Origin: Cyclina sinensis
Taxonomy: Eukaryota > Mollusca > Bivalvia > Venerida > Veneridae
DNA length: 64,000 nt
Direction: 5' to 3'
NCBI GenBank assembly: GCA_012932295.1
Contig: JAAONU010000002.1
Location: 33,691,485-33,755,484, forward strand
Shown: one piece after another, positions 36,885-47,666 of the stretch
Numbering within the stretch: position 1 is the first letter of the stretch
Layout: each line of letters opens with the position of its first letter
The notes under the pieces: model-generated
Database searches by the model: none
What the model was told of the DNA's origin: nothing
What the model saw: the letters and a program-made list of their open reading frames with translations, nothing else
Translations under genes and position numbers: made by a program

Positions 36885-37605
36885 TGCCACCATACCAATA
36901 ACTTGGCCGATGACTTTGGTTTCAGACAGCCATCCACTTATACCATTGATCATGCTGCTTAACTTAGCAAACGTTCTAGACACTCTAGATAACAATGTCC
37001 CTAAAGAGCTAGCCCAACCACAGGGAATCGGTACGTAGGGGTTAACTGACCCTACAAATACTTATTAACCACATTTCTCCCAAATCCTTTGAATACATGT
37101 TTATATATAAATACAAGGGAACCAACTCATCGGATTTCCTTTGTAGATTCATTTGGACATGGGTTCGCAACATCTTTCGCCTAGGTTCATTTTAACCAAT
37201 CAGAAATCACCTCTGTCTCGGAGACAACAACAACAATGGTTGCCGTATTCGTCGTCTTCCAGAAAAAGTAGTTTGTTCCGAGAGGCTAAGGAGATTTAGA
37301 GAAAGACCATTGCTAGTGAGAGAAGCATTTTTGTTTATTGTTTCGAACTGAACCAAGTGTTTTCGCCGAATACGCGTGCAGGCTGTTTTGCTTGAGGTGA
37401 AAAGTGTTGCGAACCCGTGTCCAAATGGACTTATAAAGGAAATCCGATGAGTTGGTTCCCTTGTATTTATATATTATTTAGAAGAAGTGTGGTTTATCAG
37501 TTACTTTAGGGTCATTTAACCCCTACGCAGCGATTCCCTGTGAGCCCAACAGCAAGGCTGTTGGAAATGCTTCATCTAGCATTTATCTGGTGTACAAACT
37601 TCCAG
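36885..37605. repeat. Diverged copy B of the 213-bp repeat, interrupted by a hAT-like MITE
   Basis: TTTCAGACAGCCATCCACTT through AAAGAGCTAGCCCAAC (to 37018) aligns with the first two thirds of copies A and C. The remainder resumes at AGCCCAACAGCAAGGCTGTT (37543) through ATTTATCTGGTGT. The gap is exactly the element 37019-37542. Confidence 0.75.
37019..37542. mobile_element. hAT-like MITE with about 140-bp inverted arms and 8-bp target duplication
   Basis: It starts CACAGGGAATCGGTACGTAG and ends with the complement (CTACGCAGCGATTCCCTGTG). The arms 37019-37171 and 37406-37542 match over long blocks, including AAATACAAGGGAACCAACTC and GGGTTCGCAAC. AGCCCAAC is duplicated at 37011-37018 and 37543-37550. 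An 8-bp target duplication with CAGGG-type ends is characteristic of hAT elements. The interior has no transposase. Confidence 0.9.
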
Positions 37606-37989
37606 CAGATATATCAAATGGGTACCCTAGAAGGTAATTTAGTAGATTATTACAGTTCTAGTGTCAAAAATGTCCGAATCGAGGACCTTGACCATCAGTC
37701 AAGACCATACAAACGTAACATAAAGATTCTTGCAAATGATAAGGTTAATGTCTCGATAGTCATTTCCTTCAGTTCCTTCTTGCCTAAGGGACTGAATGTT
37801 CTTTTTTTCTTTCTTACCTAACTGGACTTTGTTTACAGGGAAATGAAAGTAGCTGCTAAAGTCACACTTATCTGCCCTTCCATAGGACATAATAAACCCC
37901 GTTATCTGTTCCGTCCATTATTTCAAGCAGACGCACTTGCCGTTAATATTCTGTGTTCATTTTTCTTTTGACAAATACTATCACATCTG

Positions 37990-38125
37990 TGAAAACAATA
38001 TAATTAATCATCCATTCATTCATCGTTTATATCTTTCTTTCTTTCTTACTTCCTTTCACTCATTCATTCATTCATTTCTTTCTTTCCCTCTTTCTTCCTT
38101 TCATTCATTCATTCATTCATTCATT

Positions 38126-38161
<36 letters not shown>

Positions 38162-38425
38162 TCATTCATTCATTCGTTCTTTCTTTCTTCTTTCTTTTCT
38201 TTCTTCCTTTCATTCATTCATTCATTCATTTCTTTCTTTAATTCTTTCTTTCTTCCTTTCTTTCATTCATTCCTACATTCATTTCTTTCTTTCTTTCTTC
38301 TTCCTTCCTTTCATTCATTCATTTATTCATTTCTTTCTTTCATTCATTCATTCATTCATTCATTCATTTCTTTCTTTCTTTCCTTTTTTCTTTCTTTCTG
38401 TCTTCCTTTCTTTCAGTCATTCATT
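37990..38425. repeat. Composite CATT/CTTT microsatellite, about 430 bp
   Basis: Alternating blocks of (CATT)n and (TTTC)n. A long open frame here (Ser, Phe, His and Ile only) is purely the repeat read through and is not a gene. Confidence 0.95.
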
Positions 38426-38528
38426 CAAGCTTCCATATAAGCCGTAAGTACATTATTATATGCAAATCGCTTTATGCTTACTTAATAAGTTTGACGAAAC
38501 GACGGTTTGACGAAACGATCATAATTCT

Positions 38529-38741
38529 CTAGATTCAACCTGATCGTGCACTTATTTATAGTAACCTGGTCAAATATGTCAGTTTCGGACATCCATCCAA
38601 GTACTAACCATACATAATAATACTTAACTTAGCAAACGTTCCAGACACTCTAATCATGTTGCTAAAGAGATGGCCCAACAGTGAGGCTGCTGGAAATGCC
38701 TTATCTATCCGGTGTCCACTACACTCCTCCCCTCTTTAACC
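38529..38741. repeat. 213-bp interspersed repeat, copy C
   Basis: It is collinear with copy A (36530-36742): same start CTAGATTCAACCTGATCGTG, same end CTCCTCCCCTCTTTAACC, about 2 kb away in the same orientation. Confidence 0.9.
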
Positions 38742-38869
38742 TATTAAATATTTGAGTATATTTGTATATATTCTTAAATATACCATTTTTAAGTATTCTA
38801 CGTCTTTGATTCAAGTCAGGATTATCTCCCATTATTTAGTGTACATTTTTCCCGACGGATCGATGTGTG

Positions 38870-38950
38870 TTTGTTTGATTGATTGATTGATTGATTGATT
38901 GACTGACTGATTGATTGATTGATCGATTGATTGATTGATTGATTGGTTGG

Positions 38951-38983
<33 letters not shown>

Positions 38984-38984
38984 G
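38870..38984. repeat. (GATT)n microsatellite
   Basis: About 27 tetramers of GATT with a few substitutions (GACT, GATC, GGTT). Confidence 0.95.
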
Positions 38985-39274
38985 AGGGAGGTTAAGGAGT
39001 TAAACAATAATGAACCACGGGAGAAGTAATTTAATGGATTTTCTAAAACCATTCACCTTCCAATTTCACAAGTATTCATCACAGGAAATTCACTCCTACA
39101 GGGTTTCATTCCTTCCCTGATTTCAGACGTAGCACTGTATCAATGGTTATAAACTGGGACAACACTTAACGAAATTACTTGTTCTTTTCAGCACACAGTC
39201 AATGATATTTTATTCTTCTCAGTGGAAAGAATTTCTGGAAAGTACCAAAATTTGCCTCTGCATATTATAGAACA

Positions 39275-40150
39275 TCGACAATTTTCAACTTCAACTTATT
39301 ACTGCCACAAGTCAATATCGTACTGAACTATACCAGGCAAGCACATGTCAGGAATATTAAAAATAATCAATGATGAAAAAAGTAAATGAGATTTTTTACT
39401 AAGAATCTTACTTAAACATTTATTGTGAATATTAAAATCAATAAAACTTATTTAATCTACTGACGAAAGCTGGAACAGTGGGGTAGCCTTGATCTCAGTC
39501 GGTAATTCTTTCAAGAGTCGTATAGCCCATGGGAAGAATGAGTTTATGTGATGTTGTGTTTTTGACTGCAGGATGAGGAATGTCTTGTTTCTTGTGTGTG
39601 TAGGTTGATCGTGATCAACACAGACCTGTTGTTTTTTTTTATTATTTTGTAGAGCATGACAAGACCGGTTTGGTTTCGCCTTTTTTTTGCTGGGGTGTTG
39701 ACCATTTTAATTCCTTTATCATGTTTGCTACGCTGCTTTTGTAATGGTGATCATTTTGAACATACCTTGCAGCTGGTCTTTTCTATTCTGTGAGTGAGGT
39801 ATTTCTGCCATGAGTGTCATATGGTTGAATAGTATTCGACCTGGGGTGGTACATATGTTTTGAACGCTCAGCTTCTTTGAGCTGTTTGTTGTGTGTGGTT
39901 TGACATTTCGTCTGATGAATGTGAGACTGTTTTTTTTTGTTTTTTTTTTTTTTACTATTTTTGTGATGTTGTTTATGTGGGATGATAAGTTCAGGTTACT
40001 ACTTATAGAAACCCATAGGTATTTTACATTTTCTGAGACTTTGGTTGAAAGCAGGGAATCTGTTACCATCAAACCACGAGAATAACTATGCTTTTGGCTT
40101 TTGTAACATTGAAACAGCAGACAATTCACTGCATGGTTGCTGCTCACCAT
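39275..40150 (-). pseudogene. 5'-truncated non-LTR retrotransposon (copy 1), reverse transcriptase tail and 3' UTR
   Basis: On the minus strand, a degraded frame reads KYLWVSISSNLNLSSHINNI and FIRRNVK (about 39885-40045), the region after the catalytic aspartates in CR1/Jockey-like RTs. The 3' UTR runs down to GGCAGTAATAAGTTGAAGTT, a short (AAGTTG)n-type tail at about 39282-39300. It is nearly collinear with 46338-47330. Insertions such as poly-A runs disrupt the frame. Confidence 0.8.
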
Positions 40151-41420
40151 TATGTCACGGTCGCTCGAAGACGCTCATAAGAACTTAAGGGCCATATGTA
40201 GTTTACACTGCATTACATCATACAATAACATAGGTATAAATGACCTCCATATGTTAGTCACTATCTGTAATTGCGGTAAATGAATTGTAACGGGTGTAAC
40301 AATTACATTACCACCAGTTTTTGTAATGGGCTGGATTCATTTCTGCAGCCATCTCTGAAAAAAAACATTGTTGTGATCAAGTATGTGTGTCTTTCTAGGT
40401 CGTGCTGACTCTGTCATATGGCAATTCTTTGAATATTGTAGCCCGTATGATAATATTAACATCTATTAACGGTATATACGCAAAATAACAACCTCAGTAA
40501 CTACGATCATTTATTCAATCTACAATTAACACAGGTGACTTAGAGTACAAAGAAAATCAATACAGATTTACAATACTTGTTCGTATTTAAAAAAATATAT
40601 TTCATCTCACTTCGCGAATAATCGAATGGCGATTGCTGATATTAATCAAAGGCTGTAAAAACAACACCACATTACATTAAACGAGGAAAAATCTCTCATA
40701 ATATCTATCACCGGAATCCACTGGGAGGACTTGGTTTCTCTTTTATGTAAATGATACGCTAATGGTTGACTGAAACGAGACACCAATCCCACAATGCATC
40801 GCGGTCAGGAATCTCCATCAGTAGTATACCCAGAGCTATAGATTTACATCTAAAACGGCAACATCATCGTTTTATCATCGTTTTACATATAATGTTTAAC
40901 AAGACTCTCCTCATTTCCCTGATCAGTATTTCTAATGTCTTTTGATTTCCGATTACAAGTACATTAAATCAAGTTGCAATCCATGCATATGTTGCTTCAG
41001 TTTTAGAAATACGGATAAAACTAAAATTACAAAATATAAATGTATTAAAATAAGATTTTTTTGTGTTTATCTAAAACTCAAAATTAATTCATCTGAATTC
41101 AGTTTCTTTGTGCTTCATACTGATACATTTTTCATTTTGATTGTTGTTCAAAATGTAAGAATCAATGGTTCCTTCGCTGTATATGATATACGCACTCAAT
41201 ATTTATAAACTAAACTGCATTTTTGTTTAAACTGATTAGTTAGGTACATTATAAAGTGTTTCTAGGTATGATACCATGCATATATCTTGTACGTTTCTTT
41301 CTTCAACAATGAGAAACAAAAGTATTTTTAATGAGACAGAGATTCGCTCCTTTTAATCTCTGTATAAAATAAAAGAGTTTTCGATACATTTAATCCTAGA
41401 GTACATGACGACGTATCTAC
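40151..41420. other. Intergenic / likely 3' flank of the 41.4-kb gene
   Basis: AT-rich, no coding evidence. Its right part probably holds the 3' UTR of the minus-strand gene: TTTATT (AATAAA in the sense of that gene) occurs at several places, for example about 41202 and 40508. Confidence 0.4.
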
Positions 41421-41426
41421 TCTTAA

Positions 41427-42719
41427 TCATCTAAGGATTAACATGAAAAGAAAAGAAGAAAATAGCAAAACCAATGACGATGTATTTGTTCCAGACGATC
41501 TGCTGGTACTTCTGCCTTCTGTCACATTAACAACATCTGTCGAAAGTTCATGTCTTGTAGTTGGTTTTGTCATTTCAAATTTTCTATACTGACTATCATC
41601 TAAGCAGGCATGAAATTCTAAGTCTTTAATAAAATATCGTCCTTCTGGTATGGATACTTCAAGAGCGAAAAAATACAGCGAGGAATCGTTCCTTATCATG
41701 AAGTCCGAATCTGCAATTTTGATCAAATGACATCTTCCGGAAATACACGTATCATGCTGTGACAAACACGTGACATTAAGACATTTGTCCTTAAACGGAT
41801 CAAACAGCACACCTTCTCCACATCTGTTGTTAAACAGCTCAACCGAGTCAGTCTTTCTATGACCATGTAATGTTAAATCTGTCATGGCTTTAACGTTGTT
41901 GTACGGAGGCAAGTCTTCAGGCCAACACGTGAAAGCTTGAAATGCCCAACATTGCAAGTCGCCAGTTTCGTAATTGCACTGAGCACAAAATTCGTTTTTG
42001 TATACTTTGTACCTATGTCTTCCTTCCCAAACATAGACATTCTGAGAGAGACCATTCATACACCTCTCTCTCAAGGAAGGCTCAACATTTGCCGTTAAAT
42101 TGCATTCTTCAATCACATCCATTGCACACATCCTATGTTTCCTGTACTTCAACCTAATGAAGCATTGCCCATAATCGGGTTCATTTTCCTGAATCTTATT
42201 ACACATAAGGTCGAAAGTCCAGAACTCGATGCGCCCTAGGGCAAGCTGGTTGCAAATAGCACAGTACACATTCTTGTATGTTACAATCTCATTTGCTGTG
42301 TCAAAGACTGGAATCTTTGATATAAGATCATTCTCTGAGGGATCCTCGCAATTAGCTTTAATAAAAGCATCGCCCCATGATTCGGAACATTTGGTCACCA
42401 TATAAACGCCGTACACACCGTCAAAAGAGCCGCGGCAGTCAAGGTGAAGGTCGTACATATCAGGGAATTTTCGAACACAGGAAAACTGCCAATTCTTCAG
42501 TAATGTATTAGTCGCCGAGAAGTTAACACAACAACTGTTGTTATAAAAATTACACATATCGTCACATCCTCCCTCGCTGCAATTTAAACAAAGTCCTTGA
42601 TATCTGCACAAATCTTCAAAAGATGATCCCAACGTTGACATTAAACCAGAAGTGAAACACAAGCAAGCAACTATTAACTTGAGCCCTATTAGCTGTTGCA
42701 TTCTTACAACATTGATCAT
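41427..42719 (-). CDS. Intronless cysteine-rich ectodomain protein, somatomedin-B-like N-terminus, probable GPI anchor
   Basis: A single uninterrupted frame of 430 codons. Residues 1-32 look like a signal peptide (LIVACLCFTSGL core). Residues 38-65 carry CDDMCNFYNNSCCVNF, very close to the CxxCxxxxxCC core of somatomedin-B domains. Two internal segments repeat the motif YKN-(VY/EF)-CAxCN (148-157 and 240-249), and CGEGVLFDPFKDKC (300-313) follows. At least seven N-X-S/T sites suggest heavy glycosylation. The C-terminus is Ser/Thr-rich (about 395-415) and ends in a hydrophobic stretch (LVLLFSSFLFMLIL) with one Arg after it, the layout of a GPI-attachment signal. I recall this Cys pattern from ectodomains of molluscan adhesion-type GPCRs, but no seven-helix part is present. 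Function unknown; a surface or secreted ligand-binding role is inference. An alternative start is Met7. Confidence 0.85.
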   Translation of the reverse strand: MINVVRMQQLIGLKLIVACLCFTSGLMSTLGSSFEDLCRYQGLCLNCSEGGCDDMCNFYNNSCCVNFSATNTLLKNWQFSCVRKFPDMYDLHLDCRGSFDGVYGVYMVTKCSESWGDAFIKANCEDPSENDLISKIPVFDTANEIVTYKNVYCAICNQLALGRIEFWTFDLMCNKIQENEPDYGQCFIRLKYRKHRMCAMDVIEECNLTANVEPSLRERCMNGLSQNVYVWEGRHRYKVYKNEFCAQCNYETGDLQCWAFQAFTCWPEDLPPYNNVKAMTDLTLHGHRKTDSVELFNNRCGEGVLFDPFKDKCLNVTCLSQHDTCISGRCHLIKIADSDFMIRNDSSLYFFALEVSIPEGRYFIKDLEFHACLDDSQYRKFEMTKPTTRHELSTDVVNVTEGRSTSRSSGTNTSSLVLLFSSFLFMLILR

Positions 42720-43090
42720 TTTCCCTTCATGTTCGTACCCTTACTGATGCCGCAGTATTTCTGTAAAACATTGATAAGCTGGATAATTTCTAACAGCGCA
42801 GCCTGAAATATCAACCAATATACCAACGACTTATGTTTCGTTCAATTTCTTATCATATTACAAAATTAACATCATTTCAAATAAATGCACATCACATTCA
42901 GTATTCAGCTTGTACATGTATAATAAGGACATTTTCAATCTCATTAGATTTCCTGAGTCTTACTAGCGTTTGGTTTTGACATGATTATCTTTGTTAGTGC
43001 CTGATAGTGCCAATTACCTTAACAAAATGCGTCTAACAATATAATGATAAAGAAATAATGTCGGCCCAAATTTCTGAAAATATGCTCGAG
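42720..43090. other. Upstream flank of the intronless gene; nothing defined
   Basis: It should hold the promoter and 5' UTR of the minus-strand gene. No clear TATA box or splice acceptor stands out. Confidence 0.4.
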
Positions 43091-43094
43091 TTTC

Positions 43095-43368
43095 CTATCT
43101 TTGATACCGGTTGCCTATATGACCGACGCCCCTTGAAGAATAAGCTGATTTAGGTTGTGTGGTATAATGTAAGATAAAGATAATAATTCCAGGGACACCT
43201 GATTCTTTTACTTGCTCGGGGTATAGCGCCGATACATAGGACCGCATTTTAACGTATCATCCGAAAGACACTAAGTGGTGGTTGTGGAGAGCATTTCGAA
43301 CTCGCGACCTCTGAATTACCAGTCCTGTGCGTTATCACCTGACCACTTATTCATCCCTGATCGACTTT
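43095..43368 (-). mobile_element. tRNA-derived SINE, reverse orientation
   Basis: The reverse complement shows the head (GTGGTCAGGTGATAACGCAC as box A, GCGAGTTCGAAATGC as box B), the body (GTCTTTCGGATGATACGTTA, TATCGGCGCTATACCCCGAG, AGGTGTCCCTGG) and the tail CGTCGGTCATATAGGCAACC. Confidence 0.8.
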
Positions 43369-43699
43369 TATTCAATTGGCGCCTAGAACATATAGGATTT
43401 ATTACGCTACGTAATTTAATACACGCCAGGGTTTTTTAATATTTTCTGTTTTTTTTTTCATATCTCTTTTTCATCAGGTCGGTCTAATGAATTTTCAAAA
43501 ACTAACAGTCCATGGTAGCTTTAATAACCTAAAGCTTAGGGAATGGCCTAGATGTGTTCGGTATAGAGAGATGAGATTATCTTCTACTGGAGCTTCTATC
43601 CTTTGACATTCTAGTTGAATTACGAACAAAATGAAACAATGGACTATGAAGACTATGGAAAGACACGGACCATATTTTGATACGATACAGACGACATAC

Positions 43700-43792
43700 T
43701 GGACAATACGGACCGTCTTCATGAACGATATGGACCGTGTTCATGAACGATACGGACCGTGTTCATGAACGATACGGATCGTATTGAAAATT
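43700..43792. repeat. 22-bp minisatellite, about four copies
   Basis: The unit GAACGATACGGACCGTGTTC plus AT is repeated about four times with few changes. The unit is itself partly self-complementary (ACGGACCGT, GAAC/GTTC). Confidence 0.85.
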
Positions 43793-44560
43793 TGTTTAGT
43801 TACGGAGTTTCGTGAGTGATAAGGTGAATAGTTACTAACATTAAAGGACTACATGGTGCCTCAACGTGATGAACTCTGTAACTTATTACTAACGTTTGAT
43901 ATTTTCTTCGGTCCTATCAAGAGAGCCCATTTAATTCCTGACAAAATTAATCTTTGAAGCTGAGCGAGTATGGCGATGACGATTCTTATCGCCTTGGTCT
44001 GTATCTTTTTCTTAGTTATCTTTTTCTAAACTAGTACATGTGCACCCATCCCATACTACTGAAGAATATTCGAACACTGGTTGGAGAAATAAAAAATAAA
44101 TTTGGTCTTGAGTTTGTATATAAAGTGTGCCTTTTTAACTTCCTTATAGCAACGACTATTTTGGGTGTAGTAAAGAGAAAATGATCTTGTGTTCATTCCA
44201 CAGGTCCATTATAAGTTACTGAATTAGGCATCTCAACATTATATTGTAACGTGATGAGAACTGCTATATATTATTTTAGGTTTATTTCCGTAGGCTATTT
44301 CTTTGACAAAGTACATGTATTGCTAACTGATAGGTCAAAATCATTTATACAAGATACAATTTAGGAGAAGCTAAGTATCATCCGCAAGTAGACGGGCAAT
44401 ACTAAGTAAATTTTCTGTTATATAAATATATAACAAATGTGGAGCAAAAAGTACTTTTTTAACATAAACCTTATCAAAATTTGCTATTCACGCAAAATGA
44501 TTCTTGAGTATGTTTTATTTCTGTAATTATGGAATAAAAATTCATGCGTGATAATGATAT
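43793..44560. other. Intergenic; nothing recognised
   Basis: AT-rich, no gene or clearly bounded repeat. Confidence 0.45.
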
Positions 44561-44569
44561 AAATATATA

Positions 44570-46115
44570 TCGCTCACCTAGGTACCACCACTTAAAACAG
44601 AAATGCCAATGAATGAATCAAAGTAAGTTCACTCAACGCTAAAGTTAAAATCTAGATGCAATTAGATACAGCTTCTAAAACAGTAAGTACTTCAATATAG
44701 TACAAGGTCAGTGACGGCTAAGGTCAAAGTTGAAAAATAAGAGTATAGTGCGGTTTTCCGTACTGTAAATGCAAAAACAAGAAAGAATGTCAGTAGGTCA
44801 AGGTAAATGTCAGTAAAGGTCAAAGTTGAAATCTGCATGCCAACAGTATAATTCGAACTTCCATACAGTAGCTGAGAAAAGAAGAAAGTATGTCACTTAG
44901 TCAAGATAATAGTGGAAGTCAAATAAAGGTCAATGACTAAGTTAAAAACGTGTACCTGTAGATTCCTTACAGAATTATTAAGGTAATTAATCGTTGTTAT
45001 TTTTTCTGTATAAGTCTACATAAATTAAGTGACCCCAAGGCGGGGTAAATTTCATCCATGTGGAAATAATTTGAACAGTCTTTGCAAAGGTCTAGAAAAC
45101 AATGCTGCATAGAAAATATCTAACCTCTAAAGCATATACAGTAAGAGAAGTAGATTTTCAAAGTCTTCCTTATAGAACATTATGGAAAACAAGTGACCGA
45201 CGGGGCGGGGTCAATTTAAACCCAAGGGAAATAATTAGAACAATCTTTACAGAGGTAAGCTGTACAATGCCACATGTCAAATTTCTAAGGTCCATGACCT
45301 ACAGCTTCTGACAAAAAGTTTTGCAATGATTTTACATTTTACATGAACACGACCACCGGGCGGGGTCAATTTTTGAATCCAGGGGCATTTGAACAATCTT
45401 GGTAAAAGACCTTTGGATATACTGATCCCTGCAAACTATTTAATTCCCAGGCCTCGTGGTTTCAGAGAAGAAGACTTTCAAACTTTTTCCATGGATAAGC
45501 CTGTGTTAAATCAGGTGACTCTCAGCTATTATTGACCCCAGGGGCATAATTTGAACAGGAACGGATCAGTGGCCCAGTGGTAACGTGCTGGACTGGTGAT
45601 ACAGGGGTCGCAAGTTCTATCCCTCGCTTCTCCACTAACATTACTAATTGTCTTTCGGATGAGACGTTAAACCGAGGTCCCGTGTATCAGTGCTATACAT
45701 TGAGCATAGAAAAGAACCAGGGGTGTGGGATGCTTTCTGTATCTTGCACTATCCTAAATAATCTAGAATAACTAATTTCTGCAGGGGACGTCGGTCATAC
45801 GGGCAACTGCTACCGATGATAAATTGACTTAAAATAGATAGATTTGAACATCTTGGTACAGGACATCTAGGTGAACCTGTAAGCTAAATTTCTCAGCTCT
45901 AGGCCTTGTGGTTTTAGACAAGAAGAGTTTCCTTTCTGTTGCAATGGCAACCAGAGTTCTTGATGGAATTCAATGACAGCTTTGGTTGGGCTTTATGCAA
46001 GGAACATCCCTGCGAAATTTCATTCACTTTAACTGATGTTTTTGGAAAAAAAGTTGTTTAAAGGACAAATGTTGACGACGGACGACGGACACCACACCAT
46101 CATAAGAGCTATCAG
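44570..46115 (+). mobile_element. Tandem-core non-autonomous element (bivalve type), hosting a SINE
   Basis: Degenerate units of about 150 bp recur: AAGGTCAAAGTTGAAA-type blocks first, then CCGACGGGGCGGGGTCAATT, CACCGGGCGGGGTCAATTTT and GACCCCAGGGGCATAATTTG, each followed by GAACAATCTT and the AGGCCTCGTGGTTT/AGGCCTTGTGGTTT block. The end has GTTGCAATGGCAACCAGAGT and GTTGACGACGGACGACGGAC. The same end blocks occur inverted at 58629-59247. Exact termini were not resolved. Confidence 0.65.
45558..45841 (+). mobile_element. tRNA-derived SINE nested in the tandem-core element
   Basis: Head with box A (GGCCCAGTGGTAACGTGC) and box B (GCAAGTTCTATCCC), the family body (GATGAGACGTTAAACCGAGG, GTATCAGTGCTATACATTGA) and a TAAAATAGATAG tail. 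It is flanked by direct repeats ATTTGAACA at 45549-45557 and 45842-45850, so it inserted within one unit of the host element. A short internal deletion is visible after CAGGGGTGT. Confidence 0.9.
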
Positions 46116-46337
46116 AATAATAATAATAATTGAATTGCTTGTTGGCGATTTGAGCAGCTGAAATCAGACTAACCAATTTGAAAACCCAATACCTTTCCAA
46201 GATTCATCAAATTATTTTGTTAAAACATAGATTTATCAATATATTCTTTTTTGGATTTTATCTTCTATCAACTTGAAAAGTCAACGTTGCAAAGAAAAAA
46301 ACTTAGTTAAAACATAATTATATTAATATCATCTATT

Positions 46338-47330
46338 TTCAACTTCAACTTCAACTTATTACTGCCAAAATTCAATACTGACTATACTAGGCAGGCGCGT
46401 GTCAGGAACATTAAAATTGTTAAAGAAAATAACAAAGAAAACAAGATTTAACTGAAGATCTTACTTAAACATTTATCTTAAAAACTTAAAATGTATAAAA
46501 CTTGTTTAGTCCACTGATAAAAGATGGCACAGTTGGTGTAGCCTTAATCTCGGTCGGTAATTCGTTCTAGAGTCGTATATAGTCCTTGGGAAGAATGAGT
46601 TCAGGTGATGTTGTGTTTTTGATTGTGGGATGAGGAATTTGCTGTTTCTTGTGTCTGTGATTGTGATCGACACTGACTTGTTTGTTTTTTATTTTGTATA
46701 GCATGACCAGGCTGGCATGGTTTCGCCTTTGTTTTAAAGTTGACTATTTTAGTTCCTTGATCATGTTTGTTACACTGCTTGTATAGTGGTAATCATTATG
46801 AACGTACCTTGCAGCTGACCTAGATGGACCATTTCTATTCTGTGTGTGAGATATTTTTGCCATGGATGCCATGGGGTTAGCAGTATTCAACCTGTCTTAC
46901 ATAAAATTATGTTTTGTATGCTGCTTCTTTGAGTTGTTTGTTTTGTGTTTTGACATTTCGTCTGATGAACCTTAAGCTGTTTTTTGCTTTGTTTGTGATA
47001 TTGTTTATATGGGGTGACCAGTTTATGTTGCTACTTATTGTAACTCCTAAGTATTTTGCATTTTCTGTGGTTTTCAGTATAGTGTTATGTAGGGTGTAGG
47101 GAAAGATGACCGGTTTCTTTTTCCTGTGTATTCTGAGTACTTCACACTTGTCAGGGTTCAATTCCATTGACCATTCTTTTTCACATATTTCAAGGTTGTG
47201 CAAATCATTTTGTAAGGTTTGTGCTGATGCTTGTAATTTAATTGTTAAATAAACTATGGTGTCGTCGGCAAAAAGGCGCGCCCTGCTCCTGACACTTTCT
47301 GGTAGGTCATTGATGTATGCGAGAAAGAGA
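46338..47330 (-). pseudogene. 5'-truncated non-LTR retrotransposon (copy 2)
   Basis: On the minus strand: FLAYINDLPESV, LFADDTIVYL with the catalytic Asp-Asp (codons at 47261-47275), ELNPDKCEVLRIH, AKYLGVTISSNINWSPHI and SLRFIRRNVK, the usual order of CR1/Jockey-type reverse transcriptase. After that comes a 3' UTR shared with 39275-39900, ending in GTAATAAGTTGAAGTTGAAG, a short hexanucleotide-type tail. Only the last third of the RT is present and the 5' end stops abruptly. Confidence 0.88.
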
Positions 47331-47445
47331 CAGTCGTATAGTCCTTGGGAAGAATGAGTTCATGTGATGTTGTGTTTTTTATTGTGGGATGTGAAATTTG
47401 CTGTTTCTTGTGTTTGTAAGGTGATTGTGATCGATATTCGTGGAA
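47331..47445 (-). mobile_element. Third, short fragment of the same non-LTR family
   Basis: CAGTCGTATAGTCCTTGGGA through TGCTGTTTCTTGTGTTTG repeats the 3' UTR segment of copy 2 (about 46570-46665) directly next to copy 2's 5' end. Confidence 0.75.
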
Positions 47446-47649
47446 TAAGTAAGATGTATGATAAAAATGAATTAAAAAAAGATAGATAAAGATTTTTGAT
47501 CCAGGCAGTGTAAAAGGATAAACAGAATAAAGAAGGAAAAAATATTGTAATCACACATTTCAAGTGTTAGATTGTTCCGGATTCCAGATAAAGTAATTTA
47601 GTATATGACATTCAAGGGCAAGTAACTCACACAAAAAGAAAATTACGCA

Positions 47650-47660
47650 TTCGCGGGAAA
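47650..47660 (+). promoter_or_regulatory. Putative E2F site in the HAT1 5' region
   Basis: TTCGCGGGAAA; its reverse complement TTTCCCGCGAA matches the E2F consensus TTTCCCGC. It ends 6 bp before the HAT1 start codon, in the only locally GC-rich spot. A role in S-phase expression is inference. Confidence 0.5.
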
Positions 47661-47666
47661 TTGAAC

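Noticed and set aside
37937..38440. Open frame of 167 codons rich in Ser, Phe, His and Ile
   Set aside because: It is the CATT/CTTT microsatellite read in one frame; no start context, splice support or non-repeat sequence.
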